From NCBI RefSeq assembly GCF_963678635.1, contig NC_087063.1, positions 57,420,759-57,484,758 on the forward strand: a stretch of 64,000 nucleotides of DNA, in the 5' to 3' direction. The translations under genes and the position numbers were made by a program. Positions 31,201 to 46,200 of this stretch are shown piece by piece. Numbering within the stretch: position 1 is the first letter of the stretch; the number at the start of each line of letters is the position of its first letter. Origin of the DNA: Symsagittifera roscoffensis. Taxonomy: Eukaryota; Xenacoelomorpha; Acoela; Convolutidae. The notes under the pieces were generated by a model. That model was not told the DNA's origin, did no database searches, and saw only the letters and a list, made by a program, of their open reading frames with translations.

Positions 31201-34200
31201 AAAATTGTTATGAGCTGTGTAAACTATAATCGAGTCTGTTCCCTTCTTGAAACCCAAATGATTGATTATTTATTATAATTTTTTCAAGAGAAGCTTTTGT
31301 TAGCTTGAACAACTCTACTTTACTCTTCAGGACTTCACGAAAATCACGATGCCGTACGTGAATACTCAAAACAGGTTCAAGATCCTCATCAAGTGCACTG
31401 GATTAGTGCTGAGCAAGTCCAGCGTAGCCCCTCCAGTGATCAGAGAGTTCAACAGTCAGTACGGCAGACACAAACTCACTCAAGAGTTCGTCAGCGAAGC
31501 CAGGAAGGTTAGAGTCTTAGTCAAAAGATCAGTAACTTCGGCAGCAGTTTTAGGCAAGCAACGCAAATTTCCTCCATTACAGCCTGAAATATCCTAAAAT
31601 AGATGTAAAGCGACGTTTTGCGCGATCTTTGCCCGCAGTCTTAAATTTTTTTTTTTGGTTTGGCTTATTGTTATTTTTGTAGGTGTATGAACTGGAGTTT
31701 TCTGGAGAAGAGGAGATCAACGAGAAATTAAATCAGTTCACAAGAAGCATGAAGAAATGCTACGGGGGAGTGAACACAGTCCAGGCCCAGCTGGGATTCC
31801 CCAGCGACAGAGGTCAGAGGTCAACTTTCAGAAAAATAAATTATTATGAAGATTTTTTCAAATTAAAAATGTGCCAACGTGAGAGATCCATTTTGGCCGA
31901 TCGGCCCTAATTTTTTTTTGAAACGCATTGGACGAGAATGAAAAACAATTTTGAGGGGAGACATAATTGGGGTCATTTATGGGGAGTCATTTTTGGCCCA
32001 TTTTTGGCCTTTTGGAGTCATTTAGGCCTGTTTTTCAAAGGCTCACATGCGCCGCAGAAAATTTTGACATCTTCATATTGATTTCAGAACTTGTATGAGT
32101 TCATAGTATTTATATTGATTTTAGAATTTCAATTTGGTTGAAATCAAAAATTTGGCTGACATCAAATTTCAATTTGGCTGACATCAAAGTTTTCGAAGTC
32201 TTTTTTGAAAATCCACCTTATTAGAAACTTGGTAAAATATTTGCAGTTTTTTTGTATTGAGATCTTTGCAACATAGTTTCCGACGATCAACAGCTGAAAC
32301 GAGGTGACTATTTTTGATTGCATACAGAAGCTGCAACAATAATTATTCAAAAGAAGAATATATATCAGCTTTCAAAATTAAAAAGCTTTTAAATTAAATG
32401 TTACTTAGTTACAGCTAACTCTACTTTATACAATTAGAAGAATAAAAAGATGAAAGTGAATGAATATGAAGTTAAAACATTAAAAAGTGAGTGAGCATTC
32501 TCTCCGCCGGAGATAATGAAAGTGTCAAGGTCAAACTTAATAGACCGGTTAAATCAATAGAATAAGATGAACTAATTAGACTAGATATAAAAGTGGAATC
32601 ACATCATTCCTCGAAGCAGGAAAAAAATAAATTGCGAATTAATATAACTAACTAACTGCTCTTTTTCTCCCTTTCGAGAAAAGAAGAAAGATGAAAATTG
32701 TTTGTGCAGTTAAACATATCGGCTCCACACTAAATTTAAAATAAACTAACATTCGAAGGATGACAATATACTTCAGCTAATAATAAAATTCTTCATTAAG
32801 TGTTAAAGGAATCTAAATGCCGAAAATGTGTTATGTAGTGAATGAAAGCACTTATAAGAAGGTATTATCGACCCATTTTTTGTAATACTGAACATATGGA
32901 ACATCTGTTAGATGAAAGTTTTTATCCGGAGGAATGACACACATTTAAACTACTAAAGTTACTGCCCAGACTAAGGTGTTATAAGAGGTTAACGGCAAAT
33001 ACGGGTTTGTATGGCATTAACAATTTGTTGTCAATATGAGATTAGCAATAAATGAAAAATAGGGGTGCGAAAAATTTGTTTCTATTTTTAGTTTTTGTTA
33101 CCGCTGATAGAGTTTTCACAGCTCGCTATCTAAGTCAGCGTTCTCGTCATAATTGTCAATAGCCATTTTAAGGATTCGTCTGTAAAGAGGGAGAATGCAA
33201 GCATGAGGATTTATGTCCAATAGTATGGTCAAGTCATCCAAAAGATTTTTGCGTAACGATAATGGTTGTGATTCGTTAGAGCTGATGTTGTCCAAGACTA
33301 TCGGGTTAGAGACTAATCCAGATGTTTCGCCGAATTGGTCTATAACATATATGAAATACCTTTTACGATAGAGTTTTTGCGGGCTCGTGTTTCGGTTTGA
33401 CCGACGTAAAAGCGGTTCGTTACCGCGATTGAATAGAGGGAGCCTCGTCTGAAGAGTCGACTATCTCCTAAATAGGTAAATTTACCACAGGTTCTTCGGA
33501 TTGCGATAAATTTTGACTATCAGGCGGATTAGTCTGTGGCTTGAGGTGTTCACTGTGGTTGCCGGTGATGGATCGTATGATTGGTGGAAATGACGCTAAT
33601 TGAGTATTCTGATGTTGACGGATAGTTTGAGTTGTCATCTAAAACCTCAAGTTTTATGTTATCACTGGTTGTAAGAGGGTTAGAAGTAATTTCATCATGT
33701 TTTAGACCGTTAAGTGTAACGGAAATGTTTCGCTCTCTAACCATATCCCAACAGGGAAAATCTCCTGCTATCCATTCTCAGTCGCTAATATTCGAAGTAA
33801 CCGGAGAAAAAACCATCGATTCTCGTCTGAAGCGAAGTAACTTGGATTAAGAGTTGACTTCTAAGCGCGAGCGGCTGTCTTCAGGAGGAATTCTTCGAGA
33901 AGTTGGAAAGTCTCGTCCTGGTGTTATTATCCGAACTGGCCAACTCAATCGGTTTCCTGGTCTTCGGTTCGGGTTTTCTAGACGTGCGTGTTCTCCTCTG
34001 ATTTGCGCGCCTCGTACCGACTTCAGTATCAGGGTTAGGAAAAAGTGGTAATGGTATATTTTCTCTAAAAGGTCGATTTGAGACAATTTCATTTTCGGCA
34101 AGGCAAAGTCTGATTTTCTATTAACTTTCTGATGACTTTTCTCTTCGATAATTCTCCTCTAGATAGAGAGGTATTCACTATATTTTGATTTAGTTCTTCG

Positions 34201-37200
34201 TAAAAATGGTTACCGTTGGTGCTCTGTGTCGTTTTTTGAAGGATTTCACCTTTGAATGGACTCTGGAATGGCATTTTTGACGAAGAGGTTTTTGAAGGAG
34301 ATGGGTCATCCGATTCATATCCCTTCTCCAGTGGTGATTGGTTCTTCTTAGTGATGACGGTATCTTTGTAGCCATCCGCCACTTTGTCGCCAGCGTTCCA
34401 TTTTAGGGCTCTTTCTCTGCAAAAAATCGATTTCCCTGTGTCTAGAGCTTCATTGGAAGATTTACAAGATGCGAGTTTTTTCCAAATTGTATTTGGTTTC
34501 CTATTAAAATGTATTTCGAATGGACAGCGTTTTTTTTATAGAAAACAAGATCGAACAATCCAAATTATCTTTGAGATAGCGTCTTGTAATGTACTTTTTT
34601 GAAAATATTGAGCCTCTGCCAGAATGATTTTTACAGAAGGTACAAGATTTACGACTAATCCTTTGGAGCGATGATCCCCTATTAAACAAAATTTCATTTT
34701 AAAGTCCTGCTTGTAAAACAGGGTGCATGATCTACTCAAATGGAAAAAAGTATGCCATGTAAGAAAATATAATCTTGAACAAATCAATAACTGTTTTGTC
34801 GATGTGGATGTGGAAATTTTTGCTGATGGAATTTTTGAAAATCGGTCGATGCATAATAGAATATTTTTGTTTGTGCCCCAGTTAGAATCCAAAGGACAAG
34901 TGAAATCTAAGTTGTGTTACCAATTAGGTTCGGATAAATAAGGTAGCTTACTATGTTGTGAATTTGGAATCACACTTTTTAAATTCTCACCTTTCTTGGT
35001 GCATTCTGAACAATTTATGCCATGGAAGTAAATTTGTCTATTTATATGGGGCCGCCAGATGTACTGGGCTAGATAACTTTTCCGAACTGTCCGGGGTGTG
35101 CTTCGTGGAGAGTCTTCATCATGGCATTTTTTATGGTAAAAGGAATCACAAGTTTGCTATCCATGTATAATAACCCGTCGGACTCATGTAAATCACGTAC
35201 ACAATGATGAAAAATGGAGAATTTGAATAAATCATCTCAACTTTTCTGAAGTGCTTTCAAGAAGTGCTTTCACGAAAGGGCTCAACATTGGGTCATCTTC
35301 AGCTAGGAAAGCAACTAGTTTGGCATTAAATGAAGTACTTAAATCCAGAGGGCAACTTCAAATTCAGGCAACTTCAAATATTCCCGGTATTTTTACAAGG
35401 TTTTCGTGTTCTGGTAACAATGGGAAATCCAAAGAGAACGTAAAACCGCAAAATGGACGGATTTAATACAAATTTATTTTTCTATATTTACAGCTTTTAC
35501 AATTTTTCTATCTAATTTGGAATTAATTAGGCTTCAATTAAAATTTTTTTTTTAAAGATTAATCCAAAGGAATGCATTTGAAAGCACGAAATTAAGTTGA
35601 CTAATATTTTGATTTAGAAGTTGGAAGAGTCGAGGTAATCGGTTTTAGAAACGATGCTAACAAGTTATTACGTAATTTTGATTAATCGAAAATTTCCAAA
35701 CTTGAACCAATCGCATAACATAAGTGTTTTCGATTATCCGAAGGATTGATTGCTTTGTTAATTTAATGAATGTTAGCAACTACAAATTCATCATCATAAT
35801 TTGATGGGGCTAAGGCTTTTCCAGATGGGAGTCTTGAAATTAAGTCAGTGAATCCCATTTCTTTTTCTGCCAACTGCTTATTAGTCAAGTTAAAATGTAA
35901 CAACCGGTCGACCCATCTTGTTAATCTACTGTGATACCTTCTATTCCCTTGGTTTGTTGAAAGAGCGGAAAGTAGGACTTTATGATCTGTAATAATTTCA
36001 AAATCTGATCCATAACGGTAGTTCTTATAAAATTAAACCGCCCAAACGACGCCTAAAAGTTCAAATTTGTTTATAGAAAATTAAGATTTGCGTGGAATTA
36101 AAAAACGTGAGGCAAAAAAAACGTCTTCGAATTGTTCCGGTGGAGCTGTACTAAAGATGTCACTAGTCAAATATGTGACGCATCGGTTTTCATTCGGGTT
36201 TTACGTGACTATTTTTTGTTTGTTTTTCTCCAAAGCTTTAATATGATCTTCGTTCAATGAAAATTGGGTTATTTTTTCTTATTTAGCAGTTTTTGCGGGC
36301 TCGTGTTTCGGTTTGACCGACGTAAAAGCGGTTCGTTACCGCGATTGAATAGAGGGAGCCTCGTCTGAAGAGTCGACTATCTCCTAAATAGGTAAATTTA
36401 CCACAGGTTCTTCGGATTGCGATAAATTTTGACTATCAGGCGGATTAGTCTGTGGCTTGAGGTGTTCACTGTGGTTGCCGGTGATGGATCGTATGGTTGG
36501 TGGAAATGACGCTAATTGAGTATTCTGATGTTGAAGGATAGTTTGAGTTGTCATCTAAAACCTCAAGTTTTATGTTATCACTGGTTGTAAGAGGGTTAGA
36601 AGTAATTTCATCATGTTTTAGACCGTTAAGTGTAACGGAAATGTTTCGCTCTCTAACCATATCCCAACAGGGAAAATCTCCTGCTATCCATTCTCAGTCG
36701 CTAATATTCGAAGTAACCGGAGAAAAAACCATCGATTCTCGTCTGAAGCGAAGTAACTTGGATTAAGAGTTGACTTCTAAGCGCGAGCGGCTGTCTTCAG
36801 GAGGAATTCTTCGAGAAGTTGGAAAGTCTCGTCCTGGTGTTATTATCCGAACTGGCCAACTCAATCGGTTTCCTGGTCTTCGGTTCGGGTTTTCTAGACG
36901 TGCGTGTTCTCCTCTGATTTGCGCGCCTCGTACCGACTTCAGTATCAGGGTTAGGAAAAAGTGGTAATGGTATATTTTCTCTAAAAGGTCGATTTGAGAC
37001 AATTTCATTTTCGGCAAGGCAAAGTCTGATTTTCTATTAACTTTCTGATGACTTTTCTCTTTGATAATTCTCCTCTAGATAGAGAGGTATTCACTATATT
37101 TTGATTTAGTTCTTTGTAAAAATGGTTACCGTTGATGCTCTCTGTCGTTTTTTGAAGGATTTCACCTTTGAATGGACTCTGGAATGGCATTTTTGACGAA

Positions 37201-40200
37201 GAGGTTTTTGAAGGAGATGGGTCATCCGATTCATATCCCTTCTCCAGTGGTGAAAGGTTCTTCTTAGTGATGACGGTATCTTTTTTGCCATCCGCCACTT
37301 TGTCGCCAGCGTTCCATTTTAGGGCTCTTTCTCTGCAAAAAATCGATTTCCCTATGTCTAGAGCTTCATTGGAAGATTTACAAGATGCGAGTTTTTTCCA
37401 AATTGTATTTGGTTTCCTATTAAAATGTATTTCGAATGGACAGCGTTTTTTTTTATTGAAAACAAGATCGAACAATCCAAATTATCTTTGAGATAGCGTC
37501 TTGTAATGTACTTTTTTGAAAATATTGAGCCTCTGCCAGAATGATTTTTACAGAAGGTACAAGATTTACGACTAATCCTTTGGAGCGATGATCCCCTATT
37601 AAACAAAATTTCATTTTAAAGTCCTGCTTGTAAAACAGGGTGCATGATCTACTCAAATGGAAAAAAGTATGCCATGTAAGAAAATATAATCTTGAACAAA
37701 TCAATAACTGTTTTGTCGATGTGGATGTAGAAATTTTTGCTGATGGAATTTTTGAAAATCGGTCGATGCATAATAGAATATTTTTGTTTGTGCCCCAGTT
37801 AGAATCCAAAGGACAAGTGAAATCTAAGTTGTGTTACCAAATAGGTTCGGATAAATAAGGTAGTTTACTATTTTGTGAATTTGGAATCACACTTTTTAAA
37901 TTCTCACCTTTCTTGGTGCATTCTGAACAATTTATGCCATGGAAGTAAATTTGTCTATTTATATGGGGCCGCCAGATGTACTGGGCTAGATAACTTTTCC
38001 GAACTGTCCGGGGTGTGCTTCGTGGAGAGTCTTCATCATGGCATTTTTTATGGTAAAAGGAATCACAAGTTTGCTATCCATGTATAATAACCCGTCGGAC
38101 TCATGTAAATCACGTAAACAATGATGAAAAATGGAGAATTTGAATAAATCATCTCAAATTTTCTGAAGTGCTTTCAAGAAGTGCTTTCACGAAAGGGCTC
38201 AACATTGGGTCATCTTCAGCTAGGAAAGCAACTAGTTTGGCATTAAATGAAGTACTTAAATCCAGAGGGCAACTTCAAATTCAGGCAACTTCAAATATTC
38301 CCGGTATTTTTACAAGGTTTTCGTGTTCTGGTAACAATGGGAAATCCAAAGAGAACGTAATACCGCAAAATGGACGGATTTATTACAAATTTATTTTTCC
38401 ATATTTACAGCTTTTACAATTTTTCTATCTAATTTGGAATTAATTAGGCTTCAATTAAAAAATTTTTTTAAAAGATTAATCCAAAGGAATGCATTTGAAA
38501 GCACGAAATTAAGTTGACTAATATTTTGATTTAGAAGTTGGAAGAGTCGAGGTAATCGGTTTTAGAAACGATGCTAACAAGTTATTACGTAATTTTGAGT
38601 AATCGAAAATTTCCAAACTTGAACCAATCGCATAACATAAGTGTTTTCGATTATCCGAAGGATTGATTGCTTTGTTAATTTAATGAATGTTAGCAACTAC
38701 AAATTCATCATCATAATTTTGATGGGGCTAAGGCTTTTCCAGATGGGAGTCTTGAAATTAAGTCAGTGAATCCCATTTCTTTTTCTGCCAACTGCTTATT
38801 AGTCAAGTTAAAATGCAACAACCGATCGACCCATCTTGTTAATCTACTGTGATACCTTCTATTCCCTTGGTTTGTTGAAAGAGCGGAAAGTAGGGCTTTA
38901 TGATCTGTAATAACTTCAAAATCTGATCCATAACGGTAGTTCTTATAAAATTAAACCGCCCAAACGACGCCTAAAAGTTCAAATTTGTTTATAGAAAATT
39001 AAGATTTGCGTGGAATTAAAAAACGTGAGGCAAAAAAAACGTCTTCGAATTGTTCCGGTGGAGCTGTACTAAAGATGTCACTAGTCAAATATGTGACGCA
39101 TCGGTTTTCATTCGGGTTTTACGTGACTATTTTTTGTTTGTTTTTCTCCAAAGCTTTAATATGATCTTCGTTCAATGAAAATTGGGTTATTTTTTCTTAT
39201 TTAGCAGTAGGCGAAAAGGGTTTCCCAAGAATGTACTGATTTGTAAACGTGAAAAACGATCTTAATTCTTTCAGTTTGTTAGGGATTGTTAAATCTTAAC
39301 TTGCTTTTGTTCTATCGAGCAACGGGGAAAATCCTGGCCTTGAAATTTTGAATACAAGCCATTCATTTTCTTTTGGAAGAAGTTTCATTTTGACCATTTG
39401 AGGGCAAGGTTTTAATCTTCTAAACTAGATAAATTTTGGTAGACCGTGTTTTTGTGATCTAAAAGAATTTCCTTCGGATGCAACTAAAATGTCGTCTATA
39501 AAAAAATTGTAAAAAAAAATTGCTCCTAACGTTGAGTCTATGGCTCCTTGATTTTCAATATAATTATCGCCCAGTCCGTAAAAACAAGTTAAAAACTGAT
39601 AAGATCCGGTAATATCGCCACCAAATTTACTTAAATTACACTGATTATTAGTAAAATTATCCAAGGCTAGCATTTTTTAAATCTAGGTTAATGAACCCTG
39701 CATCTCCAACGGGTTGATTTGAACTTTGAGACGCTACGTTATCTACAAGAGTTTGATTTTTGTTTTTGTAGAATTGTTTGTTGATAAAATTAGAGTCAAG
39801 TACTAACTTGATTGTTCTGTCTTTTCTACAAGTAATGACGATTGGGTTAATGAATCGGTCTTTAACTTCCACAGTTTTCCAACTTCCTAAAAAGTCCTTT
39901 GGCTTTGAGCTGATTTAGTTCAGTTTTGAAGGGGAATCCGTCTACCATTTAGTTGAATCGGCTTTAGTGGTTCATGGAAATGGGTGATGGAAATGGGTCT
40001 CGATCGGAAAATATGGGAAGTGCTTCTGTGAGATTTCAATCCCCATTTTAGGCAAATTGTCCTTTTCAAGGATGTTACTCTCGTGGTCTTCTGTCAAGAA
40101 AAAATGGCAATCTTCATTTGACCAGCCATTCGAGAAAATCGGGAGTATCATTTTGCCAGTGATGTTGATAGCATTGTCTGTGAGCCGGCAGTTTAATTCC

Positions 40201-43200
40201 ATAGCTGCTTTTTCCACCGGATATTGTTTCAAAAAAGTAACTCGTAATTTCAGTTCATGAAAAAAATTTCCCTTGAGGAAGCTGACAGGGCTAGCAGAGT
40301 CCACTTGAATATTCAGTTTTCATTGATTTACTTTCCCGAGGCCGAATTTAATACAGAATAATCGTCGTTTTTGCTCTGTCCGGATACAGACGCATCTGCA
40401 AGGTATCCTTTTGAAAATATACCACCACAATTCATACAGGTGTTGTTTTGTTTAATATTTAGAGTTGGTTCTCTTTTGACATCCAAAGGAATATACGAAT
40501 TTTGTACGGATGATCCGTTAGATTAAAAACTATTTGCATTTTCATATGTTTGGTTATTCCCTTTTCCTCTATCAATGCAACGTTTAGTGCCTTCAGAGGT
40601 GGTAGGGTTTCTGTCAGAAGATTTCTCTGGGTGTCAGTATTTTTCATGTTGCTTATGAAAACACCCCTTATCTATTCGTCCTCTCCGGTGGATATGTCAA
40701 TCTTTTTAGCTAAAGCGCCAAAAAAATTGTTCCAATGACTCTCTTTCATCCTGCTACCTATTTACCAAGTTTTGCATTTCAAATGTGATGTTAGTTTCAC
40801 GAAAAACCGTCGCTAACTTTTCACAAAACTCTTTGAAAGAAATTTTTGTCCGAAGATTTTTTTCTTTCATTTTCGAGGGCTAGGTGGAGGGTTGAACGAA
40901 GTTTCTTGTCGGCTTCTTCGATTCTCATTCCTTTAAATCCTTTTGCCACTGTTCTGATCGATGCCGCTTCTTCATCATCATATCGTTTTTGCACTAGTCG
41001 TTCTTTTCTTTGGTTTTCCGATTCTTTCTCCGTCCGATTCTCGAGTGCAGGTGGATCTGGATAATATCTTTCAATCGGGTTTAGTGAATTTTTAATATCT
41101 ACTTTTTCCTTCGCGGTTATAGCTAGTTGAAAAAGATCGCTCCACTCTTCCCAAGGAATTGGTGGATCCACCGTATGGTTCTGCCAAAATGATGGCATTC
41201 CTCTCACGTTAGATTCGTTGTTTGACTGCGGCATGATAAAATGTTACTTAGCTACAGCTAGCTCTACTTTATACAATTAAAAGAATGAAAGGATAATATT
41301 GAATTAATCTGAAGTTAAAACATTAAAAAGTGAGGAAGCTTTTTCTCCGCCGGAGAGAATGAAAGTGTCAAGGTCAAACAGAAATGACCGGTTATATCAA
41401 TTAGACTAAGATGACCTAATTGGACTGGATATAAAAAGTGGAATCACATCAGTAACTAACGACACTGTACGAACGAGGATTATTGCAGACCATTCTAGAG
41501 AATTATTAATTTTACATTTTTCTTTCAGAGTATGCGGAACAAGAAGACGAGGGTGGAGACGAGGAGTTGACTCTGGGAGAGGAGTTCCAGACTCTGTTAG
41601 TCTGCTACAGTGGAAACAGACCCAAAAAACTATTGGAAACTTTGTGGTAAGAACAGAGTTAAAATGGAAATGGTCCAATCTCTTTCGCTGAAATAGAAAA
41701 GCTACTAATCGATTCTGCAAGAGCAGTTGGATATAAACCAGGCAAAATGGCACTAGCCTATAAAGCTTACAACTTGTTATTAAAAACTTGAATAAAATAA
41801 ATCAAGAGNNNNNNNNNNNNNNNNNNNNNNNNNNNNNNNNNNNNNNNNNNNNNNNNNNNNNNNNNNNNNNNNNNNNNNNNNNNNNNNNNNNNNNNNNNNN
41901 NNNNNNNNNNNNNNNNNNNNNNNNNNNNNNNNNNNNNNNNNNNNNNNNNNNNNNNNNNNNNNNNNNNNNNNNNNNNNNNNNNNNNNNNNNNNNNNNNNNN
42001 NNNNNNNNCCTTGTTTGGTTGTCTAAAATTTCGATTTTTAAGATCGATGAACATAGTTTAGACGTTTATATTGGTCGTGATGATTTTTTTGTTGTTTTTT
42101 AGGTCGTTGGACCTAGTTCAGAATCTTAGAAAGGTCGTGTTGTTCTTTTTTTGAAAAGTTTTTAGTTTTGTTCAGCCTTACACTTGTTTTTGTTTTTGCA
42201 ATTTTATCTTAGATTTTTTTAAAAGCTCTGTTCGTTTTTTTCTCAAAGGAAGGCAAATTTCACTATCGAAGAGCGAAAATGTTTTAAGGGTCACAAAAAA
42301 CTGATCGAGACTTCTAATTTCGGAAAGGGAGTTTAATTATCAGATTGCCCAGCAAAACAAAAAATTTACCCATTGATCCAGGTTTCTCACTTTTGGTAAT
42401 TTTCATCGAAAAAAAAACAATCATAATTTGTCATGATTTTTAAACCTCTCGTAAATCATAATAATAGAGGGGGCGGATGCCCCCCCCCCCCCCCTCATGG
42501 ATTTGACCACCTGCCGACCCAAAGGGTCCCCCCTTTGGCATTTTTAAGAAATCTATTTTTGGCCGACCGATCCTAAAATTTTTCTAAAGGCGCCTTTGGC
42601 GCCAAAATCTACTAACTTTGAGGCGGAGCGCGCGTCAAATAAACGCAATATTTTTTTCGTCAACAATATCCAAAAAGTGCTCAAAAACGGTTTTTTTGCG
42701 AAAATGCGGCTTTTAGGAGAGCTTGGAAAAATTATTTGGTCGACCTAAAAAAAAGAAAGTGGTCAATGTTTTTGAAAATTTTTTGAAAATTCGCCATTCC
42801 AACCCCCCCCCCCTCGAGAAAATCCTTGATCCGCCCCCTGCTGGTCAGTATTTTTTTTCTGTTCACATGCGTTCATTGACTCTTTTCCAACTGTCTGTTG
42901 GCTACGTTCTAAGCTTACTAAACGTCGCCCGTTATGAATCTTAACTTGGTACAAATTGTCGCTCAAAATTTTCAATTATGCATTATCATCAAGCAGTTAT
43001 TTAACTCAATGATATTTTGACTTTTTAGGATCCTGACTTCCAGAAGGAGATGGGTGCTATTGACAAGAGTGACGTGGAAGACAATGAGGAGGAGATAATC
43101 CAGGTGGGGTTCAATTTCTACCACTTGGTGGTCAGACTGCAAGATCTACACGGCACAGACGAACCAATCGAGTCACGAGAAGGTGCTTGATAGCTTTGCG

Positions 43201-46200
43201 ATCTTTTTAAAAATGCTCAAACCAGTTTTAAAAATATTGTTATTATCCAAACAAAAAGTGACTGAGTTTGCCTATTCTGGCAAGTCAAGTAATCGATCCG
43301 TGGTATACATCACGCAGTAATTGGAGGACGGGGGGTAGTCTTAAACTGTATATTGTTTATTATTCGAATGATTTAAATTTTTGAAGATATTTAAAGTAAA
43401 TAGTCTTGAGCATGTTATCAGGTTCATAAATGAGTTTGTAAAACCAAAAATTTCCCTCATAAATCAGAACTGACCTGGATTTGGTGCAGTTTTTATTTGA
43501 TAGTTTAATCTCTTTACAGCTGCTCGAAAACAGTTTGATGACTTGTTCGATCAGGCCATGAACTACTTCGAGAGTCGCAGCATGAGCATAGAGGTACTCA
43601 AGGACGGATTCCTGCAGAAGATATCCTTCAGAGTCAAGAGTCAGGCTAGTATAATTGGCTAAAATACCACTAATTTTGGAAAAATATAACGTCATACAGT
43701 GGTTTCAGAAAAGTCCGGCTGAGCAAAAAGTATCATTTTTGTTCTTGGCAATGAAGTTGTTTTGAAAAACTTTCTCAACAAATTTAGATCAAAAGTAATC
43801 TAGCGCAAAAAAATTGTTGTTCGGATACAAATAATTTTTTTTGAAAACTGACGTCTTGACATATAAATGAAGTTCATATAGCATATTTTTGTAATAACGA
43901 TGATATAATAACAGGATGTGTTGCGTGAGGACGTGAAGGAGATGATGAAATGGGAGGTGGACAGAAGCAGTCCTTCGAACAAGATACGCGACTTCGTCTC
44001 CTGGTCCAAGGACATCATCAACGACATCAAGTACCAGACCAGAATCATGTCAAACCCAATACCCGCATTCCTCATCACCAACAGGTGCGTTACAAATCAC
44101 CAAAAAAGAATATCAAGGAAACCAAAGATCTTTTATGGAAATGAAATTTCACATCGATTGCGGGTTGAGCAAATAGAACAGAATGTTTTTACCTCAACAA
44201 TAAAAAATTAAGAAAAGAACAGTTTTTCAATCCGTGGTGGGATGAGACTGAAATTCAATTGATGTTTGATCAAAATGCTAAACGAAACATGTTCAAATAA
44301 GTTTCCTCTAAAAAATAAATCGGGAACCCAAAATTAAAAAAATAACTGATAAATTGTTTTGCAGAAATTGTATTTTTTTTAAATTTCTGTAGAAGACGAC
44401 GAAAACTAGTTTCAAATGTTACTGGAGAAAAACTAAATTTTCAATGTTCAACTTGAAATAAAGGATTATACAGACACACTCGCTTTACGCACTCGCTTTG
44501 ACTGCTCGAAATTAGACTGAAACTCTTAAATTTTCAACCAGTTTTTCTCAACACAAAATGAAGTTTTTTTAAAAATTAATGTCGTTCAACTCACGACTGG
44601 CAGGACTTCAAGACGATATATCACTCGATCTCTTTGATGATTATTTAAAAAAAATTTTGCGAGTAAAAATTATGAAGAAAAAAATAAAAAACTGAAACAC
44701 AGTCAAAGACAAAGTTGGAACAAAAGCAATACGAGGCCAAACTGTGCATTTTGTGAATTGTAATTGGATTCCGCAACAAGGACGCTCCCTTTGTTCTTTT
44801 TTTGTTCTTTCATTGCCTTTGATTGTTCCGACAAATTTTTGACATGTTTAAAGACTTGTCTCTGGAATCCAGGAACATACAGACACAAAACTGTGCGCCT
44901 ATCCAGTGCGGAGTTTGGCCTCGTAATGAAACATCTACGAGAATATCATTTGGCAGACGTGCAGATTGTTCTAGAAGTTTTCGTTTTTTTACTAGTTCTG
45001 CTACAAATGAGCTCAGAGTTTTTTTCAGAAGCTAAAAGAATCAGATGATTTATGTATTCAAACGAAAAGGGAATGAATGATGCCAGAAACTCAGAAATAA
45101 CCCGTACTAAAACAAATGGTACTTTAAAACACAATTCTGCCAAGTTTTGTCTTCAAAATCCGTCAAAAAAACTTAACAAAAGTTAAAAGAACAATGGATG
45201 AAGTAATAGAAATTTGGAAAAAAAAAACGTTTTCACGCAAAGTCTAAAGTCTACCCGCATCTCAGAAAAAAGAACAGAAATCAAGCATAATGGATTTTTG
45301 TGTTCTACATTGTTATCGTTATAATCATTCTCATGTTGCCTTCAGACAGCAAAATGGAACAAACAATCGATTATACTTAATTAAAAGTCAACTTAGATGT
45401 TTTTTTTACCTGATTTTTTTAGCATCGTGCAAAAATTTGCAAAAAATTTCTGCATTTATCAAATAAGTTCTGCAGAAGTTCCGCAAAACGAGAATCAATC
45501 CTCGCCAAAACCAAAACCTCATGTCTCAGGTTAGTTTTCTTGACCCTCCTCCAAAAGTTTTTACGAGTTTTGTTGGTTAGTTTTTTTGAAAATACAGATA
45601 AAAAAAGCACTTGTGAGAAGACTGGCCAATTATGGAAATTCAGTGCTGGTTCACAAACAATATTTTGAGCTATGAGAACTTTTTGGTGTTAGGTATAGCT
45701 CAAATGTTGCATTTTTCAACCATTTTTAATTTGAACAAGGATAGCCGGTTACTGTGCAAATTTTTCAATTTAAAGAATTTTTTCTGTTTTGTGTGAAAAA
45801 AGGATCTGACGCAAAGATAGAATCTAGGCATACTAGACAATCATAGTAGTATAGCCGAATTGGACAAAAAATTTGTTATTATTATAATCAGTTTTTTTCG
45901 TTATAATCTCTTCTCATGTTGTCTTGAGACAGCAAAATGGAATAAAAAACAATCGATTATAATTCGTTAAAAGTCAACTTATTTGTTTTTTTTTCATGAG
46001 TTTTTTCATGAGTCAACTTATGAGTTTTTTTTCTTCGTGCAAAATTTTGCAAACATTTCTGCATTTATCAAATAAGTTCTTTAGAAGTTTCGTAAAACGA
46101 GAATCAATCCCCACCAGACCCAAACCTGTCCCAGGTTATATTTCTTGACCCTGCTCCAAAAGTTCTTACGAAATTTGTGGGTTAGTTTTTTTTGAAAATA

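Larger units (their letters stand above)
32399..41451 (-). mobile_element. Decayed Ty3/gypsy element B with both LTRs
   Basis: Bounded by direct repeats of about 208-210 bp. On the minus strand gag starts at 41234 next to the right LTR, then come protease, RT, RNase H and integrase remnants. A 2.9 kb part is duplicated in tandem. It is riddled with stops. It sits between exons 13 and 14, antisense to the channel gene. No matching target-site duplication was seen outside the LTRs (TTAAA left, GTAAC right). Confidence 0.85.
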
